Assembly: GCA_009746045.1 (NCBI GenBank)
Contig: RPFO01001141.1
Location: forward strand, 1 to 62,000
Length of the DNA stretch: 62,000 nucleotides
Origin: Mesostigma viride
Lineage: Eukaryota; Streptophyta; Mesostigmatophyceae; Mesostigmatales; Mesostigmataceae
Reading direction: 5' to 3'
Below, in pieces: positions 33,366 through 44,760 of this stretch. The position numbers and the translations under genes are program-made. How positions within the stretch are numbered: the first letter of the stretch is position 1; each line of letters begins with the position of its first letter. The notes under the pieces were generated by a model that did not search any database, had not been told where the DNA came from, and saw nothing but the letters and a program-made list of their open reading frames with translations.

Positions 33366-33616
33366 GGGAATACAGCAGTAGTAGCTAGTGTAGAATCTTG
33401 TCTTGACAACAAATATTTGAGAACTAATATTTGATAATTGGTATTCATTAATTAACGGCTCTAGAAGCTGAAAAGCCACGAGGTCGCCATGGCTGACGGC
33501 GGAGCTCATAACTTTCACGTTTGAGCACCGAACTTAGCCGTGAATATCACAATCGACGCGTCTTTCTACGACGCACATGGCTGATATAATTTTCCGAAGC
33601 TATTACGCAATATACG

Positions 33617-33688
33617 ATGAGCAAACGCCCCTCGACGCAACGCAGGCTGGCCGCTGCGCTCGGCAATGAAAATACGCCTGCAGCTTCG
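33617..33688 (+). mobile_element. LINE ORF1 N-terminal fragment interrupted by another repeat
   Basis: ATG 33617 opens a frame MSKRPSTQRRLAAALGNENT that is cut at about 33,688, where the dispersed element begins. The minus-strand sequence at 38,645-38,400 continues the same protein past GNENTSAAS. So this is the same ORF with an insertion or rearrangement at the AAS codons. The ORF1 assignment rests on co-location with RT fragments. Confidence 0.4.
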
Positions 33689-34335
33689 AATAGCCACGGT
33701 CACGCCTTACGCTATTTGCAGGCACCATCATGCCCGGAGCTACCCAATAAAAGTCTGCACAAATCTCCTCGGTTTAGCCGAGAGTCCGGGCGTTCGGAAT
33801 GAATAATTAAACATGTGTTAAGAAGTCGAAACACCATGGAAATACCAAGCATGGTGCCGCAGCAGACCCTAGTCTTGACGTAATAATATGTATGCCGGTT
33901 TCCAGGTTTTCCGCATGAAAGTTGGGTGAGAGACTGGAAAAAACTACGTTTCCTTTGTCCCAGTACCTCAACAAACTCGTAGAAACCTAGTTATCAACCT
34001 TAGAACGCATCATCATGGTCGTGCCACTCAACAGCCACTGAAATTCGCGCAAAAACTGGCGAGATCTACGTGCCGCCATCGCCGTCGTCTTCATCTTCGT
34101 CCCGCGGAAATGCCTGATTTCAGTGGTACATATTTTTTTGCAGCTGTCACAAAAAAACCCCCAAAAATACCAGGATTTTTTCTTGAATTCTATAAAATGT
34201 TTCTGACCTATGTTGAAAGTTTCAGACCAAAAATCGCATGTTTAATAGGTTTGCCACGTGTCAGATTACAACGCGATACACCGCGTTCTAACCCTACAAC
34301 GCAATGTATCGCGTTGTAAAAAAACACGGGTTAAT
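33689..34335 (+). mobile_element. Dispersed palindrome-ended element, full-looking copy
   Basis: A ~645-base sequence starts AATAGCCACGGTCACGCC and ends in a 15-bp inverted repeat (TTACAACGCGATACA ... TGTATCGCGTTGTAA) followed by AAAAACAC. A second copy is at 58,931-60,145, interrupted by a MITE. The right end alone recurs at 32,808-32,950. Similarity persists through the whole length with point changes. There is no coding capacity. The terminal hairpin could point to a Helitron-like or foldback element, but no diagnostic end motif is certain. Confidence 0.8.
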
Positions 34336-34369
34336 CTCACCCAGAAGGCCCATGCGATCAAGGATTTTG

Positions 34370-35144
34370 CTCTCAAACGCACGTGGCGCTTTTCGGAATT
34401 CTCACCTTCCTACATGTCGAAGTTCTTGAGTATGGCGTTGAGGCTGCGCTTGGCGAGCTCGGCCTCCTCGCAGAGGTCAAGCGTCTGCCGCTGGAGCTGC
34501 GCTGCGACGGCGGATCGCGAGGTGGTGGAGGTGCCGTGGTGTGTTGCTTAAGCATGTCCGCCCAGGTCGTGATGGGAGGAGCATATCGCCGGCCAGCTAG
34601 GCCAGCAGGGGCTTAGTGGCTTGGCGGCAATGTCCTTCACTGCCTGGGCGGTTATGCCTGCGGTGCATTCTGCAGGACCTCGATAGCGATGGCATTGTCC
34701 TTAAACGCTGGTCGATGTCGCGGAGCTGGGCGGTGATGGAGTCGGTGGAGGCGGAGGGGGGGGGGGGGTGGAGGCAAGGAGGGTGGCGGTGGCGGTGGGG
34801 ATGGTGGGGAGCTCAGCAGCCAGCGTGCGACCCACAGCTGCCACATCTGCAGTTAGGGGCGTCACGTGCTGTGAGATGGCTTCTTGGAGGTGGAGGAGGA
34901 AGGTGGATTCGGTCAAGGGGGATGGGGCCCAAAGGTCCGCGGCAGAGCGCTGAAGGATGGAAAAGAGGGCGGCGAGCTGAAGGCGGGGGCGGGACCAGTT
35001 GGTCAGGTGCTCAGGTCGGTGAGAAAACCGGCCGTCAGGTCCAGTGCGGAGGCGATTAAGGCTTAATTGAAGGCGCCGGCACAGGTCGAAAATGGAGGCG
35101 TGCGACCCATAAAACACGAGCTCCAGTATCCGGATGGGTGGCAT
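34370..35144 (-). mobile_element. Decayed ORF with coiled-coil character, possible LINE ORF1
   Basis: Minus-strand frames give an Arg/Leu/Ala-rich helical stretch (LQLAALFSILQRSAADLW, TFLLHLQEAISQHVTPLTAD), a poly-Pro tract, then a second helical piece (ITAQLRDIDQRLKDNAIAIE, AVAAQLQRQTLDLCEEAELA). The frame shifts between them. Heptad-like helices beside LINE fragments suggest an ORF1 coiled coil, but no domain is diagnostic. Confidence 0.35.
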
Positions 35145-35686
35145 GTCGAAATAGCCGGGTCCACATCAATCCGGCGCAGCGCCGGGGCGTTCCGCGGTAA
35201 TTCCCGCGCGAAAGTTGACGAAATTCGGTGCGCGCGTGCAATGTTGACTGAAATTCGGTGTGCAAGGCTATGGTAGCTGAAAATTTATTGCTCACGGAAT
35301 ACGAAGCCATTGTGTACCGGATTTCGCTTGTTCGAACGGCATTGTCATAGGGAAAAATATTATTCACAAAAAAACTCGCGAAACGCTGCTGTATTGGGTG
35401 TGAACGAGGACAAGCACGCAGTTGGCGCAGTTTTTGCTCGCCGTCCGACCAGACCCGTGCATCTTTAAGGTAAGGTCTCGTTGCCCAAACTAATTGACGG
35501 TGGAAGCGAACACGTTCTACCAGTTCCTTACATCATTTTAAAGAAACCCAGCGTAGGATTTCCCTTAATTTTGCGTTTCCGATTTTTACGCCCCTTCCGC
35601 GAAAAAGTGAGAATTATAGGAGCGCTGACAGGGGCAACACTGCATGTCGTGCTTTTAATCGCTTTTTCGTCTTTTCTTGCAGCTAT

Positions 35687-35854
35687 ATGACTTCGCTTGG
35701 GAGCAGCAACATCGCCCGGTGTTTATCCTGCGGGCGGGGCTTGCTGGCCCCGTCCGGAGTGTGCTCGGGGTGCGGGAAAAACCACAGCTACTGGTTTATA
35801 ACGTCGACAACCCCCCATTTTCTGGTCATTAACCGGCGTATTCTTGTGGTTTAA
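35687..35854 (+). CDS. 55-residue zinc-ribbon-like small protein, candidate
   Basis: ATG 35687 to TAA 35854 encodes 55 residues with C-x2-C-x10-C-x2-C (RCLSCGRG ... VCSGCGKNH), the shape of a small zinc ribbon, and a hydrophobic tail. A plausible 5'UTR intron (GTAAGG at 35,470 to TTTCTTGCAG at 35,682) ends four bases before the ATG. I recognise no family. It sits between retroelement debris and a dispersed-repeat end, so it may belong to a mobile element. Confidence 0.35.
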   Translation: MTSLGSSNIARCLSCGRGLLAPSGVCSGCGKNHSYWFITSTTPHFLVINRRILVV

Positions 35855-36049
35855 GCTTCCGGCGACGGGCGAAAAGAGCTCTTACCATGACGGCATGCTC
35901 TGGGGAGGCGTTCCGAGAAGGACTGGGGCGGGCAGGCAAATTTACACGCGACAGTGCCCGCACGTCGCCTGCGCACCCCGGCGTACAAGGCAAAGCGCAG
36001 TGTTTCCCTCCTGGACGGCCCATCGCTGCCTTTGCCGGGCGGCATGTTG

Positions 36050-36135
36050 GGGAGGCGGCTCCTTCTTCCTTTCTTACCGCCCGTTTCATAGTTCATACCC
36101 CGTGAGTTTCCCAACGGAGGCGTGTTAATGATGAG
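36050..36135 (-). repeat. Dispersed-repeat end (CTCCGTTGGGA family) next to a microsatellite
   Basis: On the minus strand CGCCTCCGTTGGGAAACTC is followed by ACGGGGTATGAAC, parallel to 30,183-30,205. The 5' side is AATG-type sequence that runs into the (GGGA)n tract. It is one of several copies of the family. Confidence 0.6.
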
Positions 36136-36167
36136 CGGCTGCATGCATGAATGAACGGGTGTATGAA

Positions 36168-36974
<807 letters not shown>

Positions 36975-37075
36975 CTACGTGTATGCATGGGTGGGTGGAT
37001 ACATGTGTATGTGTGTGTGGGTGGGTGGGTAAGGGATCGACGTGTGTGTGTGTATGTGTGTGTGTGTGTGTGTGT

Positions 37076-37365
37076 GCTTCTCTGCTTAGGCGTTGGAGCA
37101 CACGCATGCACTGGAGGAAGGGGGTGATGAAAACCCAGACCAACTGTCGCACCCACCCCTCCACCTTCACCAAGCGTAAGGCCAAGCGTGCCATGGGGGT
37201 AGGGTAGCGGACGCAAGTCACCAACGTCAGGGTGCTCACCAGGCTGGTGGATGAGAAGATGGGGGGCAGGCCCCTGTCAGATGCAGAGAAGAAGAAAAGG
37301 AAAAGGATGCAGCAGGGCCGTGAGAACGTGCCCCCGGGTGTGGCATTAGCCACTATATAGCTAGC
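37076..37365 (+). pseudogene. Unassigned basic coding-like fragment
   Basis: Translated in one frame it reads RMHWRKGVMKTQTNC, THPSTFTKRKAKRAM, a stop, then VLTRLVDEKMGGRPLSDAEK and a Lys/Arg-rich run. The bias toward charged residues and the Asp-Ala-Glu-Lys cluster look like real coding history, but I recognise no family and an in-frame stop interrupts it. It may be part of a retroelement. Confidence 0.25.
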
Positions 37366-37439
37366 TAGCTGGCTAGAGGTGTGTTATTAATGCATTGTAC
37401 TATAGGCATGTGCCCCCAAGTATGCCTTCCTGCATTGTA

Positions 37440-38245
37440 AATATGATGCATAATGTAATGATGTGTTGTTTGGAACCTTCTGTACACCAAGGTGGAATGA
37501 TTGCCATGAAACCCTTGTAAGAACAATAGAAAGCTGCTTTTTCTGTGGTATTTATGCTAGCATCTGTCACCAATTTGTCATCCAACCAGCCTGAAGCTTT
37601 GTGGGCAGGCTGCATGGGATGTGTTTCGAACATGTGCCAAGTTCTAGCTCCAACTGAGTCCACTTGGGTCTTATATATGTGCAAACCTATGATGAAATAC
37701 TTGGAAAACACTGAAAAACTGCATTTTGGGGTATTTATGCTAGCATTTGTCACCAATTTGTCATCCAACCAGCCTGAAACTTTGTGGGCATGCTGCATGG
37801 GATGTGTTTAGAACATGTGCAAAGTTCCAGGCCCAACTGAGTTCATTTGGTGTCATTATGTATGCATATGTGTGATAAAACCCTTAAAAAACCATGAAAA
37901 ACTGCATTTTTTGGGTATTTATGCTAGCATTTGTCACCAATTTGTCATCCAACCAGCCTGAAACTTTGTGGGCATGCTGCATGGGATGTGTTTAGAACAT
38001 GTGCAAAGTTCCAGGCCCAACTGAGTTCATTTGGTGTCATTATGTATGCATATGTGTGATAAAACCCTTAAAAAACCATGAAAAACTGCATTTTTTGGGT
38101 ATTTATGCTAGCATTTGTCACCAATTTGTCATCCAACCAGCCTGAAACTTTGTGGGCATGCTGCATGGGATGTGTTTAGAACATGTGCAAAGTTCCAGGC
38201 CCAACTGAGTTCATTTGATGTCATTATATATGCATACATGCCAGA
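37440..38245 (+). repeat. 184-bp tandem repeat, four copies
   Basis: The phrase TATTTATGCTAGCATTTGTC recurs near 37,548, 37,732, 37,915 and 38,101. It is followed each time by ACCAATTTGTCATCCAACC, GCCTGAAACTTTGTGGGC and GGGATGTGTTTAGAACATG. The middle copies are almost identical; the first is more diverged and the last fades after 38,245. There is no gene. Confidence 0.93.
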
Positions 38246-38399
38246 AAGTGCTGAAAATACGGTATTTTTTGCTAGCAAATGTCACCATGTTACCATGGTG
38301 CCGACTCCCAAAAAATTTTTTGACCACATGGCATCATAAGATATCTGATTAGGTACCTTGGTGCCAAATTTGAGGCCAAACTGACTATTAGCCTATCTT

Positions 38400-38645
38400 G
38401 AAATAATTACCAGGGAACAAAAACGCGTTTTTGGATTGATGTGTCTGGCGTCGTCGAAGGTGGAAAATGTCCCGTCGACGTCAAAGTCGCGCTCAGACCA
38501 GCTCGGTTCGGTTGGGCGGCTGCGTTTGGGCTCAGGCGAGGCATGAAGCCCGGGAGGTTGCTGGGCGACCACCAGTGCGCGACTAGTGTCACCGCTGCCT
38601 GCCGGGCCTGAGGGCGAAGCTGCAGACGTATTTTCATTGCCGATT
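38400..38645 (-). mobile_element. LINE ORF1 N-terminal fragment, minus strand
   Basis: The minus-strand frame reads GNENTSAASPSGPAGSGDTS, then VVAQQPPGLHASPEPKRSRP and ERDFDVDGTFSTFDDARH. It shares GNENT(P/S)AAS with 33,660-33,688. It stands head-to-head with the plus-strand RT fragment that begins at about 38,660, so the element has been rearranged. Confidence 0.4.
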
Positions 38646-38659
38646 TTCATCGCCACACC

Positions 38660-39553
38660 CCAGATGATGCCTAGCTTTATGTGCTGTGCCCATGCAGAGA
38701 ACCGGGGGTGCAGGTTGCTAACAAATTCTGGCATGGCGGTGCGGACACGGAGATTCGGCTGGCAGACATCATCTACGCAGACGACACCACCCTTTTCGAG
38801 GACACTGGGCACGTGCAGACATGGCTTGACTGCCTGGCTATCGAGGCCAGTGCAGTGGGGCTTGAGGTCAGCAAGAAGACAGAAGCCCTGGCGGTTGGGC
38901 TCACCCATGCACTCACCGCCGCCCCTCTATCTCCTCGACGGCTCTCAAGTCCTGTATCGGGACCGCGTCAAGCTGCAGCTGGGCAGCCTGCTCCCCAGCT
39001 GCGAGGTTGATGTGGACCATCGCATCTCCCTCGCCTGGCACGCTTTACGCCAGTACCGGGCCCTGTGGCGCAAGCCCCTGGGCAAGATCGAGAAACAGGA
39101 CCTGTTCCAGGTCCTCGATCGTCCTTCCTGTTCTCACGTATGGGGCCGAGACGTGGACCCTCACCGCCGACCTGGCCCGCAAGCTGGACGGCGCGGTCAC
39201 CAACATGCTGCGTTCCATTTTCAGAGTACCTAGGATATGCTGCTCATGTCCGCAATGAGGACCTGTACCAGGGCATGCCATATATCACCAGCACCATTAA
39301 GCAGCGACGCCTGCAGCTTGTAGGGCACCTAGCTCGCACCAACCAGGTCGACACCTCACGTGCCCCCCCCGCAGGACTGCGACCAGCTCAGCCTGGCCGG
39401 CACCTCCTGACGTGGGCCGGGCCCAGTGCTGTTAGACGCCGCAAGGCCCACACCTTCAAAGAACAGCTAGTAGAGGACATGGGGGGCCTAGGCCTCTCCG
39501 TGATTTGGAAGACTGAGATGATGGACAAGGCCAAGTGGGCCCAGGTCATCTAG
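38660..39553 (+). mobile_element. LINE reverse transcriptase C-terminal half, plus strand
   Basis: Frames on the plus strand give IRLADIIYADDTTLFEDT, the catalytic Y-x-D-D box of reverse transcriptase. Then come WLDCLAIEASAVGLEVSKKT, YLLDGSQVLYRDRV, VLTYGAETWTLTADLA, KQRRLQLVGHLART and FKEQLVEDMGGLG before TAG 39553. At least two frameshifts interrupt it. The order and motifs match the thumb/connection region and C-terminus of L1/RTE-like LINEs. It is related to 31,700-32,825. Confidence 0.88.
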
Positions 39554-39714
39554 AGGACAACGAGCCCCCCCCAGTGGGGCAGCGCCCGCGTGTGCAAACC
39601 CGTGGGAGGCACGCCAGACAGCTCCCCTGGGGCAGCGTGAGGCTGTCTAGATAGATGTTGTAGTTAGAATGCTGTTAGATAGATGTCGTAGGTAGCTGAT
39701 GTAGATAGATTAGA

Positions 39715-39995
39715 CCTAGTACTCCTACACACAGATCTCGAGTGATTTATCTAGTACCAAATCCGAAAGGCTTGCATCACTCCCCGGACAGGAGAACTTT
39801 TGCGGATGACTGTAGGTGTAAGTTGGCGATGCCATGGTAACCGGAGACGTCCGTCCTATAGTCAGCAAAATTGGTGCGAGAGGTCCCCAGTTCGATTCCG
39901 GTCAGATTCATTTGCAGATCGCGTTTTTCCGCGTTTTCCGCGGCCCGGCACTGACCGCAAATGGTTTTCACCTTTGCGGAGTGTCTGATCAGAAG
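39715..39995 (+). mobile_element. tRNA-like SINE candidate, copy 1
   Basis: The same ~300-base element is present three times: here on plus, and at 40,281-40,585 and 40,679-40,983 on minus. It contains an almost perfect pol III B box (AGTTCGATTCC at 39,890) and, 55-70 bases upstream, TTGGCGATGCCATGG, a weak A-box match. T-arm pairing is degenerate, so it is not a functional tRNA. Downstream, CTCCCCAACGGGAG and a (TTAA)n tail follow, suggesting a retroposon 3' end. Confidence 0.55.
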
Positions 39996-40039
39996 ATTAG
40001 ACCGGTAGGACTGTTTGCACCCATCCATCCATTAGGGTT

Positions 40040-40160
40040 AATGCTCCGTGACTCCCCAACGGGAGCACGAGTCTAATTAATTAATTAATTAATGCAGAGA
40101 GCTGCTCTCTGCTGAGATTGAATTGAATTGAATTGTAACATAACTCCGTTGGGATTCTGC
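40040..40160. repeat. Two facing repeat ends with (TTAA)n and (AATTG)n tails
   Basis: CTCCCCAACGGGAG followed by TTAATTAATTAATTAA lies on plus (40,051-40,094). GAATTGAATTGAATTG followed by AACATAACTCCGTTGGGA (40,118-40,154) reads as the same type of end on minus. A short palindrome GCAGAGAGCTGCTCTCTGC separates the two tails. Confidence 0.6.
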
Positions 40161-40280
40161 TGAGATGCCACGCTTTAGCTTTTGTATGATGATCTTCCCC
40201 ACCTGTGACGGGCTCCCCTTAGCTGGGAGTTGCCCGAGACTCTGGGTGGTGCAGGTGCCCTAGTGCACCTAGAGCAAGTG

Positions 40281-40585
40281 TTCTGATCAGACACTCCGCA
40301 AAGGTGAAAACCTTTGCGTTCAGTGCCAGGCCGCGGAAAACGCGGAAAACGCGATCTGCAAATGAATCCGACCGGAATCGAACTGGGGACCTCTCGCACC
40401 AATTTTGCTGACTATAGGACGGACGTCTCCGGTTACCATGGCATCGCCAACTTACACCTACAGTCATCCGCAAAAGTTCTCCTGTCCGGGGAGTGATGCA
40501 AGCCTTTCGGATTTGGTACTAGATAAATCACTCGAGATCTGTGTGTAGGAGTACTACACACGTGTCTGCACGCGAGACTTGTTCA
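40281..40585 (-). mobile_element. tRNA-like SINE candidate, copy 2
   Basis: An inverted copy of 39,715-39,995, running from TGATCAGACACTCCGC to ACGTGTCTGCACGCGAGACT. It is near identical to copy 3 over its full length, at an offset of 398 bases, which implies a recent segmental duplication. Confidence 0.7.
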
Positions 40586-40678
40586 GTCTCGCACCGTGAG
40601 ACGGGCTGAACACGGCTGAATCCTTCTTTTTAGTAGAAGGGGGCGTAGCCGGTACTATCGAAATCAGCCAAGCGTATA

Positions 40679-40983
40679 TTCTGATCAGACACTCCGCAAA
40701 GGTGAAAACCTTTGCGTTCAGTGCCAGGCCGCGGAAAACGCGGAAAACGCGATCTGCAAATGAATCCGACCGGAATCGAACTGGGGACCTCTCGCACCAA
40801 TTTTGCTGACTATAGGACGGACGTCTCCGGTTACCATGGCATCGCCAACTTACACCTACAGTCATCCGCAAAAGTTCTCCTGTCCGGGGAGTGATGCAAG
40901 CCTTTCGGATTTGGTACTAGATAAATCACTCGAGATCTGTGTGTAGGAGTACTACACACGTGTCTGCACGCGAGACTTGTGTT
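40679..40983 (-). mobile_element. tRNA-like SINE candidate, copy 3
   Basis: The same sequence as copy 2 as far as I can read, in the same orientation. The downstream sequence to 41,120 ends in ACTCCCAACGGAGTTATG and a (TTAA)n tract, again the microsatellite-tailed end found elsewhere in the window. Confidence 0.7.
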
Positions 40984-41119
40984 GGTGTGTGAGCAAGTGT
41001 TGTTTACATTCCCACCCTTGCAGGAAGTAGCTTAGAATGTATTATAGGCCATATGCCCCTTCTCAAGGGCTATGTGCTACAGATACTCCCAACGGAGTTA
41101 TGTTCCTAACTAATTAGTA

Positions 41120-41851
41120 ATTAATTAATTAATTAGCGGGAAAAAATGACAACATAAAGAATTGTACATATGACATGGGCCTCCACACCCACAGCAAAAA
41201 AAATTGAATTCAGAAAACCAAAAATTGGTGACCAATTGCAATTACGTCGCTTTCTGTCCAAAAGGCCTGGGGCAAAAGGCTACAGAGTTTGAAGTATCCA
41301 TCAGGCATGAGGTTGCCCCACGCAACACATGACATTCTACTCAAGTGGTCCCTCCACAACTCTATTGTCCGCTCCGTGCACACGTATATTCCAATGCCCC
41401 GTCCGCATGGCAGGACGACATCGTAATAAAAGGCGTGCGCAACAGAAAAACATTCCTTGGGTCGCGAAAACCTTCCGGCCATCACGTAGAGTCTACTCAG
41501 GAAGGCAATGAACTGGGTCGGCGCAACCCAGGATGATTAGTGGCATGTTTACCAGCGGCAAGGTCCGGCCGCGCTCCTCTCATTACTAGTACCGCTACAT
41601 ACAATAACGTAGACAATTGTACACCCACCCAGTCACAGGGTGGGTCAAAAATATCACTCATCAAGAGCAGCCACGCCCATTCCCCAGCACATCGCCCTCG
41701 GCCACCCACCTGCCCACACAAAGCCCACCCCCATGGCCCACCACGGCATGCCGTAGGCACGTGTGGTCACGTGGAGACTGAGCCCCCCCCCCCCCCCCAC
41801 CCCCACCCCCTCATCAGTCACGCTGGGTTGAAGTCCCCTCCCCAGTATTTC
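41120..41851. other. Intergenic, downstream of the SnRK2 gene
   Basis: No supported gene. A poly-C tract lies at 41,783-41,798, a short distance after the kinase stop. The stretch 41,140-41,520 is unremarkable. Confidence 0.6.
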
Positions 41852-43519
41852 TCACGTGGAGTTGAAGTCTTCCAGCTCATCAAACGAGTCTTCCTCATCC
41901 AGGCCCCCGTCGTCATCCATGTCATCCCCCGTGGAACCCTGCTGGGGCGGTGGCCGCGAGACCGCGCGCGCGCCATGGAGCGGCTTGCGCGCCTCCTCCA
42001 GGATGGCCAGAATCTCCTCCGTCGTCTGCAGGTTCTGCTGCCACGAGACAAAGTTCTCCGGCGGGTTGTCCAGGTCAGCCGGCAGGTTCTTCTCAAACCA
42101 AGGGTGCTTGCGGATCTCGGGGATGGTGATGCGCTGCGTCGGGTTGGCGATGAAGATCTGCTTGAGAAGCCTCTGGCAGTCTGAGCTGACCTTGACATTG
42201 TCGGGGATGCGGTACGTGACCGACATGATGCGCTGGATGGTCTTACGGAAGTTGCGGGGGTCGTCAGGGTCCTCGAACGGGTACGCCCCGACCAGCATCA
42301 CATAAAGGGTCACGCCGATGGACCACACGTCCGCGATCTTGCCGTCGTACTGCTTGCGGGAGAGCACCTCGGGGGCGATGTACGCCGGAGTGCCCACCGT
42401 CGATTTGGGCTGCGAGTGCAGGAGGGAGGACTTGGAGTAGCCAAAGTCGCAGATCTTGAGGCGCGGAGCAGGGCTGCCGTCGAGCAGTGTGTTCTCCAGC
42501 TTGAGGTCGCGGTGGCAGATCTGTTGCGAGTGGCAGTAGTCCACGCCGGAGATGAGCTGCTGGAAGAAGAAGCGCGCCTCATCCTCGATGAAGCGGCCCG
42601 CCTTGCAGATGCGGTCAAACAGCTCGCCGCCGGACGCGTACTCCATCACGATCGCGAGGTGTGTCGGCGTGAGCAGCACCTCTTTGAACTGGATGATGTT
42701 TGGGTGCCGCAGCATGCGGTGGTTGAAGATCTCGCGCTGCACATTCTCGTCGATCTTGACCCCGCGCTCGATGTACTTGACCGCCAGCAGCTCACCCGTC
42801 ACCTTGTCCTTGACCAGGCGCGCAACGCCAAAGTTGCCACTGCCGATGTCACGGACCACCTCATACCGGTCTACATCGTGCGCGGGCGGCACATCCATAC
42901 CTTGGTGGAAGAACGGGGGGGGGGACTCGGTCCCAGGGTCCGGCTCGGCGGTCTCGAAGGTAACGCCAGGTGAGGGAGGGTCGTAACAGGGGGCAGGGAG
43001 GGCCCACGAAAGGGGGCTGTCTGTTGCCTCCGGATGCTTCCTCTCCGCCTTCTTAGGTGTTGGCTTCTCAGCGACGGCGAATTTTACGTGTGGACTGGCG
43101 ACGGGTTCGGTGGAGGGGCTCCCTTTGGTGGGCTCGATAACAGAATCCTGCCGAGGTTTTGTCAAGGTCACGCTGAGGGATTCCTCTTCGCCCTCGGCTG
43201 TTATACTGTCAAGGTTGGGACTAGATGAGTCGCCGGCTTCCGGTGCCCTTAATGCTGCCTCATCCTCTGCGGCGAACGGATGCTTCGGGGATTTAGCGGT
43301 AGACTTAACGGGGGGTTTGGCAGAAGCCTTGGGCGATTCCGAAGGCCTCGCTGCGCTTATCCCACCCTTGAGGCTTGGCGACTTCGGGCTAGGGGACGCG
43401 GCTTTCTTTTTAGGTTCGTTTAATGAGTCAAACCCGGTCGGCGAGTTTGGCCGACCTGAAGCCCGGCCACGGCCGCAGGCCAGGCAGGAGCCCGAGGCCC
43501 CCGTTGTGAACCGTAGCAC
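41852..43519 (-). CDS. SnRK2-type serine/threonine protein kinase
   Basis: One continuous frame on minus, 555 codons to TGA 41852. The first ATG is at 42898 (codon 208), giving 348 residues, the usual SnRK2 length. The upstream 207 open codons are Ser/Pro/Lys-rich without ATG, so they may be an N-terminal extension fed by an unseen exon. Kinase motifs (numbering of the full frame): GSGNFGVA at 226-233, catalytic Lys in AVKYIERG (248), HRDLKLEN 336-343, DFG 358-360, activation loop [20 protein letters not shown] typical of SnRK2 and APEV 382-385. The tail has the Asp/Glu-rich patch ([20 protein letters not shown]) that in plant group members binds regulators of abscisic-acid or osmotic-stress signalling. 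All catalytic residues are present. It lies head-to-head with the NDUFAF3-like gene. Confidence 0.93.
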   Translation of the reverse strand: MLRFTTGASGSCLACGRGRASGRPNSPTGFDSLNEPKKKAASPSPKSPSLKGGISAARPSESPKASAKPPVKSTAKSPKHPFAAEDEAALRAPEAGDSSSPNLDSITAEGEEESLSVTLTKPRQDSVIEPTKGSPSTEPVASPHVKFAVAEKPTPKKAERKHPEATDSPLSWALPAPCYDPPSPGVTFETAEPDPGTESPPPFFHQGMDVPPAHDVDRYEVVRDIGSGNFGVARLVKDKVTGELLAVKYIERGVKIDENVQREIFNHRMLRHPNIIQFKEVLLTPTHLAIVMEYASGGELFDRICKAGRFIEDEARFFFQQLISGVDYCHSQQICHRDLKLENTLLDGSPAPRLKICDFGYSKSSLLHSQPKSTVGTPAYIAPEVLSRKQYDGKIADVWSIGVTLYVMLVGAYPFEDPDDPRNFRKTIQRIMSVTYRIPDNVKVSSDCQRLLKQIFIANPTQRITIPEIRKHPWFEKNLPADLDNPPENFVSWQQNLQTTEEILAILEEARKPLHGARAVSRPPPQQGSTGDDMDDDGGLDEEDSFDELEDFNST

Positions 43520-44760
43520 ACCCCGTCAAGGGTGCCGAGGGAACTGGCCCAGTTTTCTGCAATGCACACTATGTGACGTAGGTCACGTCAAATCTCGCGG
43601 TCGGGCGATGGCTTGTCACCCTGTTGTCGGCAATCTACATCCCGCATGGCTTATTCCGCGTAAAGCTGGCATGGTGTAGAGGGGACACAGCGACTTTCCC
43701 CAAGTTCAACGCTGTTCAAACGGGCTTGCGATGATTATGTCTCCAGCCCGCCGGCGCGATCAGCCCGCCATCAGGTCCTACCGTTCGACCAGGCAGATCG
43801 TTTGTCACGCTGATGACGGCATCCCATTAGTAAGTACATGCTGTTCGGTTTTCTGGCCCTCGGCCGTTTCCAGATCTCTGCTGCACATTTGCGGCGTGGG
43901 AATCAACAACAACAACAGTCAGTACCAACTAAAAGCACCGTTTAACGTAGTCAACGGACCACGGATTAGTTGCGGATCACTCGGACTCCGATTGCTGGTT
44001 TCGCCCGTTTGTCCAAGTCTCGATACTCGGATATGTTCGGCGCTCGCGTGCTCGCCTTGCTCGGTGTGTACGGAAATTTGGAATTCAGGTGCCTGGCGCT
44101 TGCCACATGCCGCGTGCTGGACTGATGCTGTGATGCACATTCCGGGGTTTGGGTGTAACTAGACAGGTGCCAGACGGCGCGGCAGTCACATTTTCCCGCT
44201 GATCTCTGACGGCTGTTGAAGTACCGAGCCTCGACTCCACACGCACCGTCAGCGTACCTAAACACACGCAAACATCGACCACGTGGCCTGCACACTGGGA
44301 AACTTGGAAATGGGGATGTGGTCTTCGCAGTTCGCACGTTCCCATCACCAAACAGGCCAAGACGCAGGACGTTTCATCCATGGTATTGCCTGGCTCCAGC
44401 TCGTCATTCCCAATTTTCCGTGTTGGGCCCTCATACCGTGCGGTGAATAGATCAAGCAACAACCAGGGCATTTGACAGAGTAACATCCAGGACATCGCCA
44501 TTTGCGTAGGGTCCTTGGCCTTTGAGTTTTGGTGTCAGGCCTTCAGTTTTTTTTGGCAAGGGATTTACTGAGTGGGGGTGTACGGTGGCTTTCTTAGATG
44601 AACGTGAAAGCTTGCACTTGAAAGCGTTTGAATTGCTTGTGCCGTGAGCGAGGCGGCTTTCTGTGCTAGAAATGCGCCATTGTAACAGCTGAGCGACGAG
44701 GCCAAACTTTACGAGCACTTACAGCATGAATTTGTAGCACGCCCCAAGGACCGGCAACAA
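43520..44760. other. Shared upstream region of two divergent genes
   Basis: About 1.2 kb separates the kinase frame (minus) from the start codon at 44,761 (plus). No supported gene, RNA gene or repeat. It should contain both promoters, and possibly a first exon of the kinase; no clear TATA box or other element could be picked by eye. Confidence 0.5.

Noticed and set aside
39800-39920. Functional tRNA gene around the B box of the SINE candidate
   Set aside because: Only three of five T-stem pairs form and there is no acceptor stem; repetition in three copies favours a SINE.
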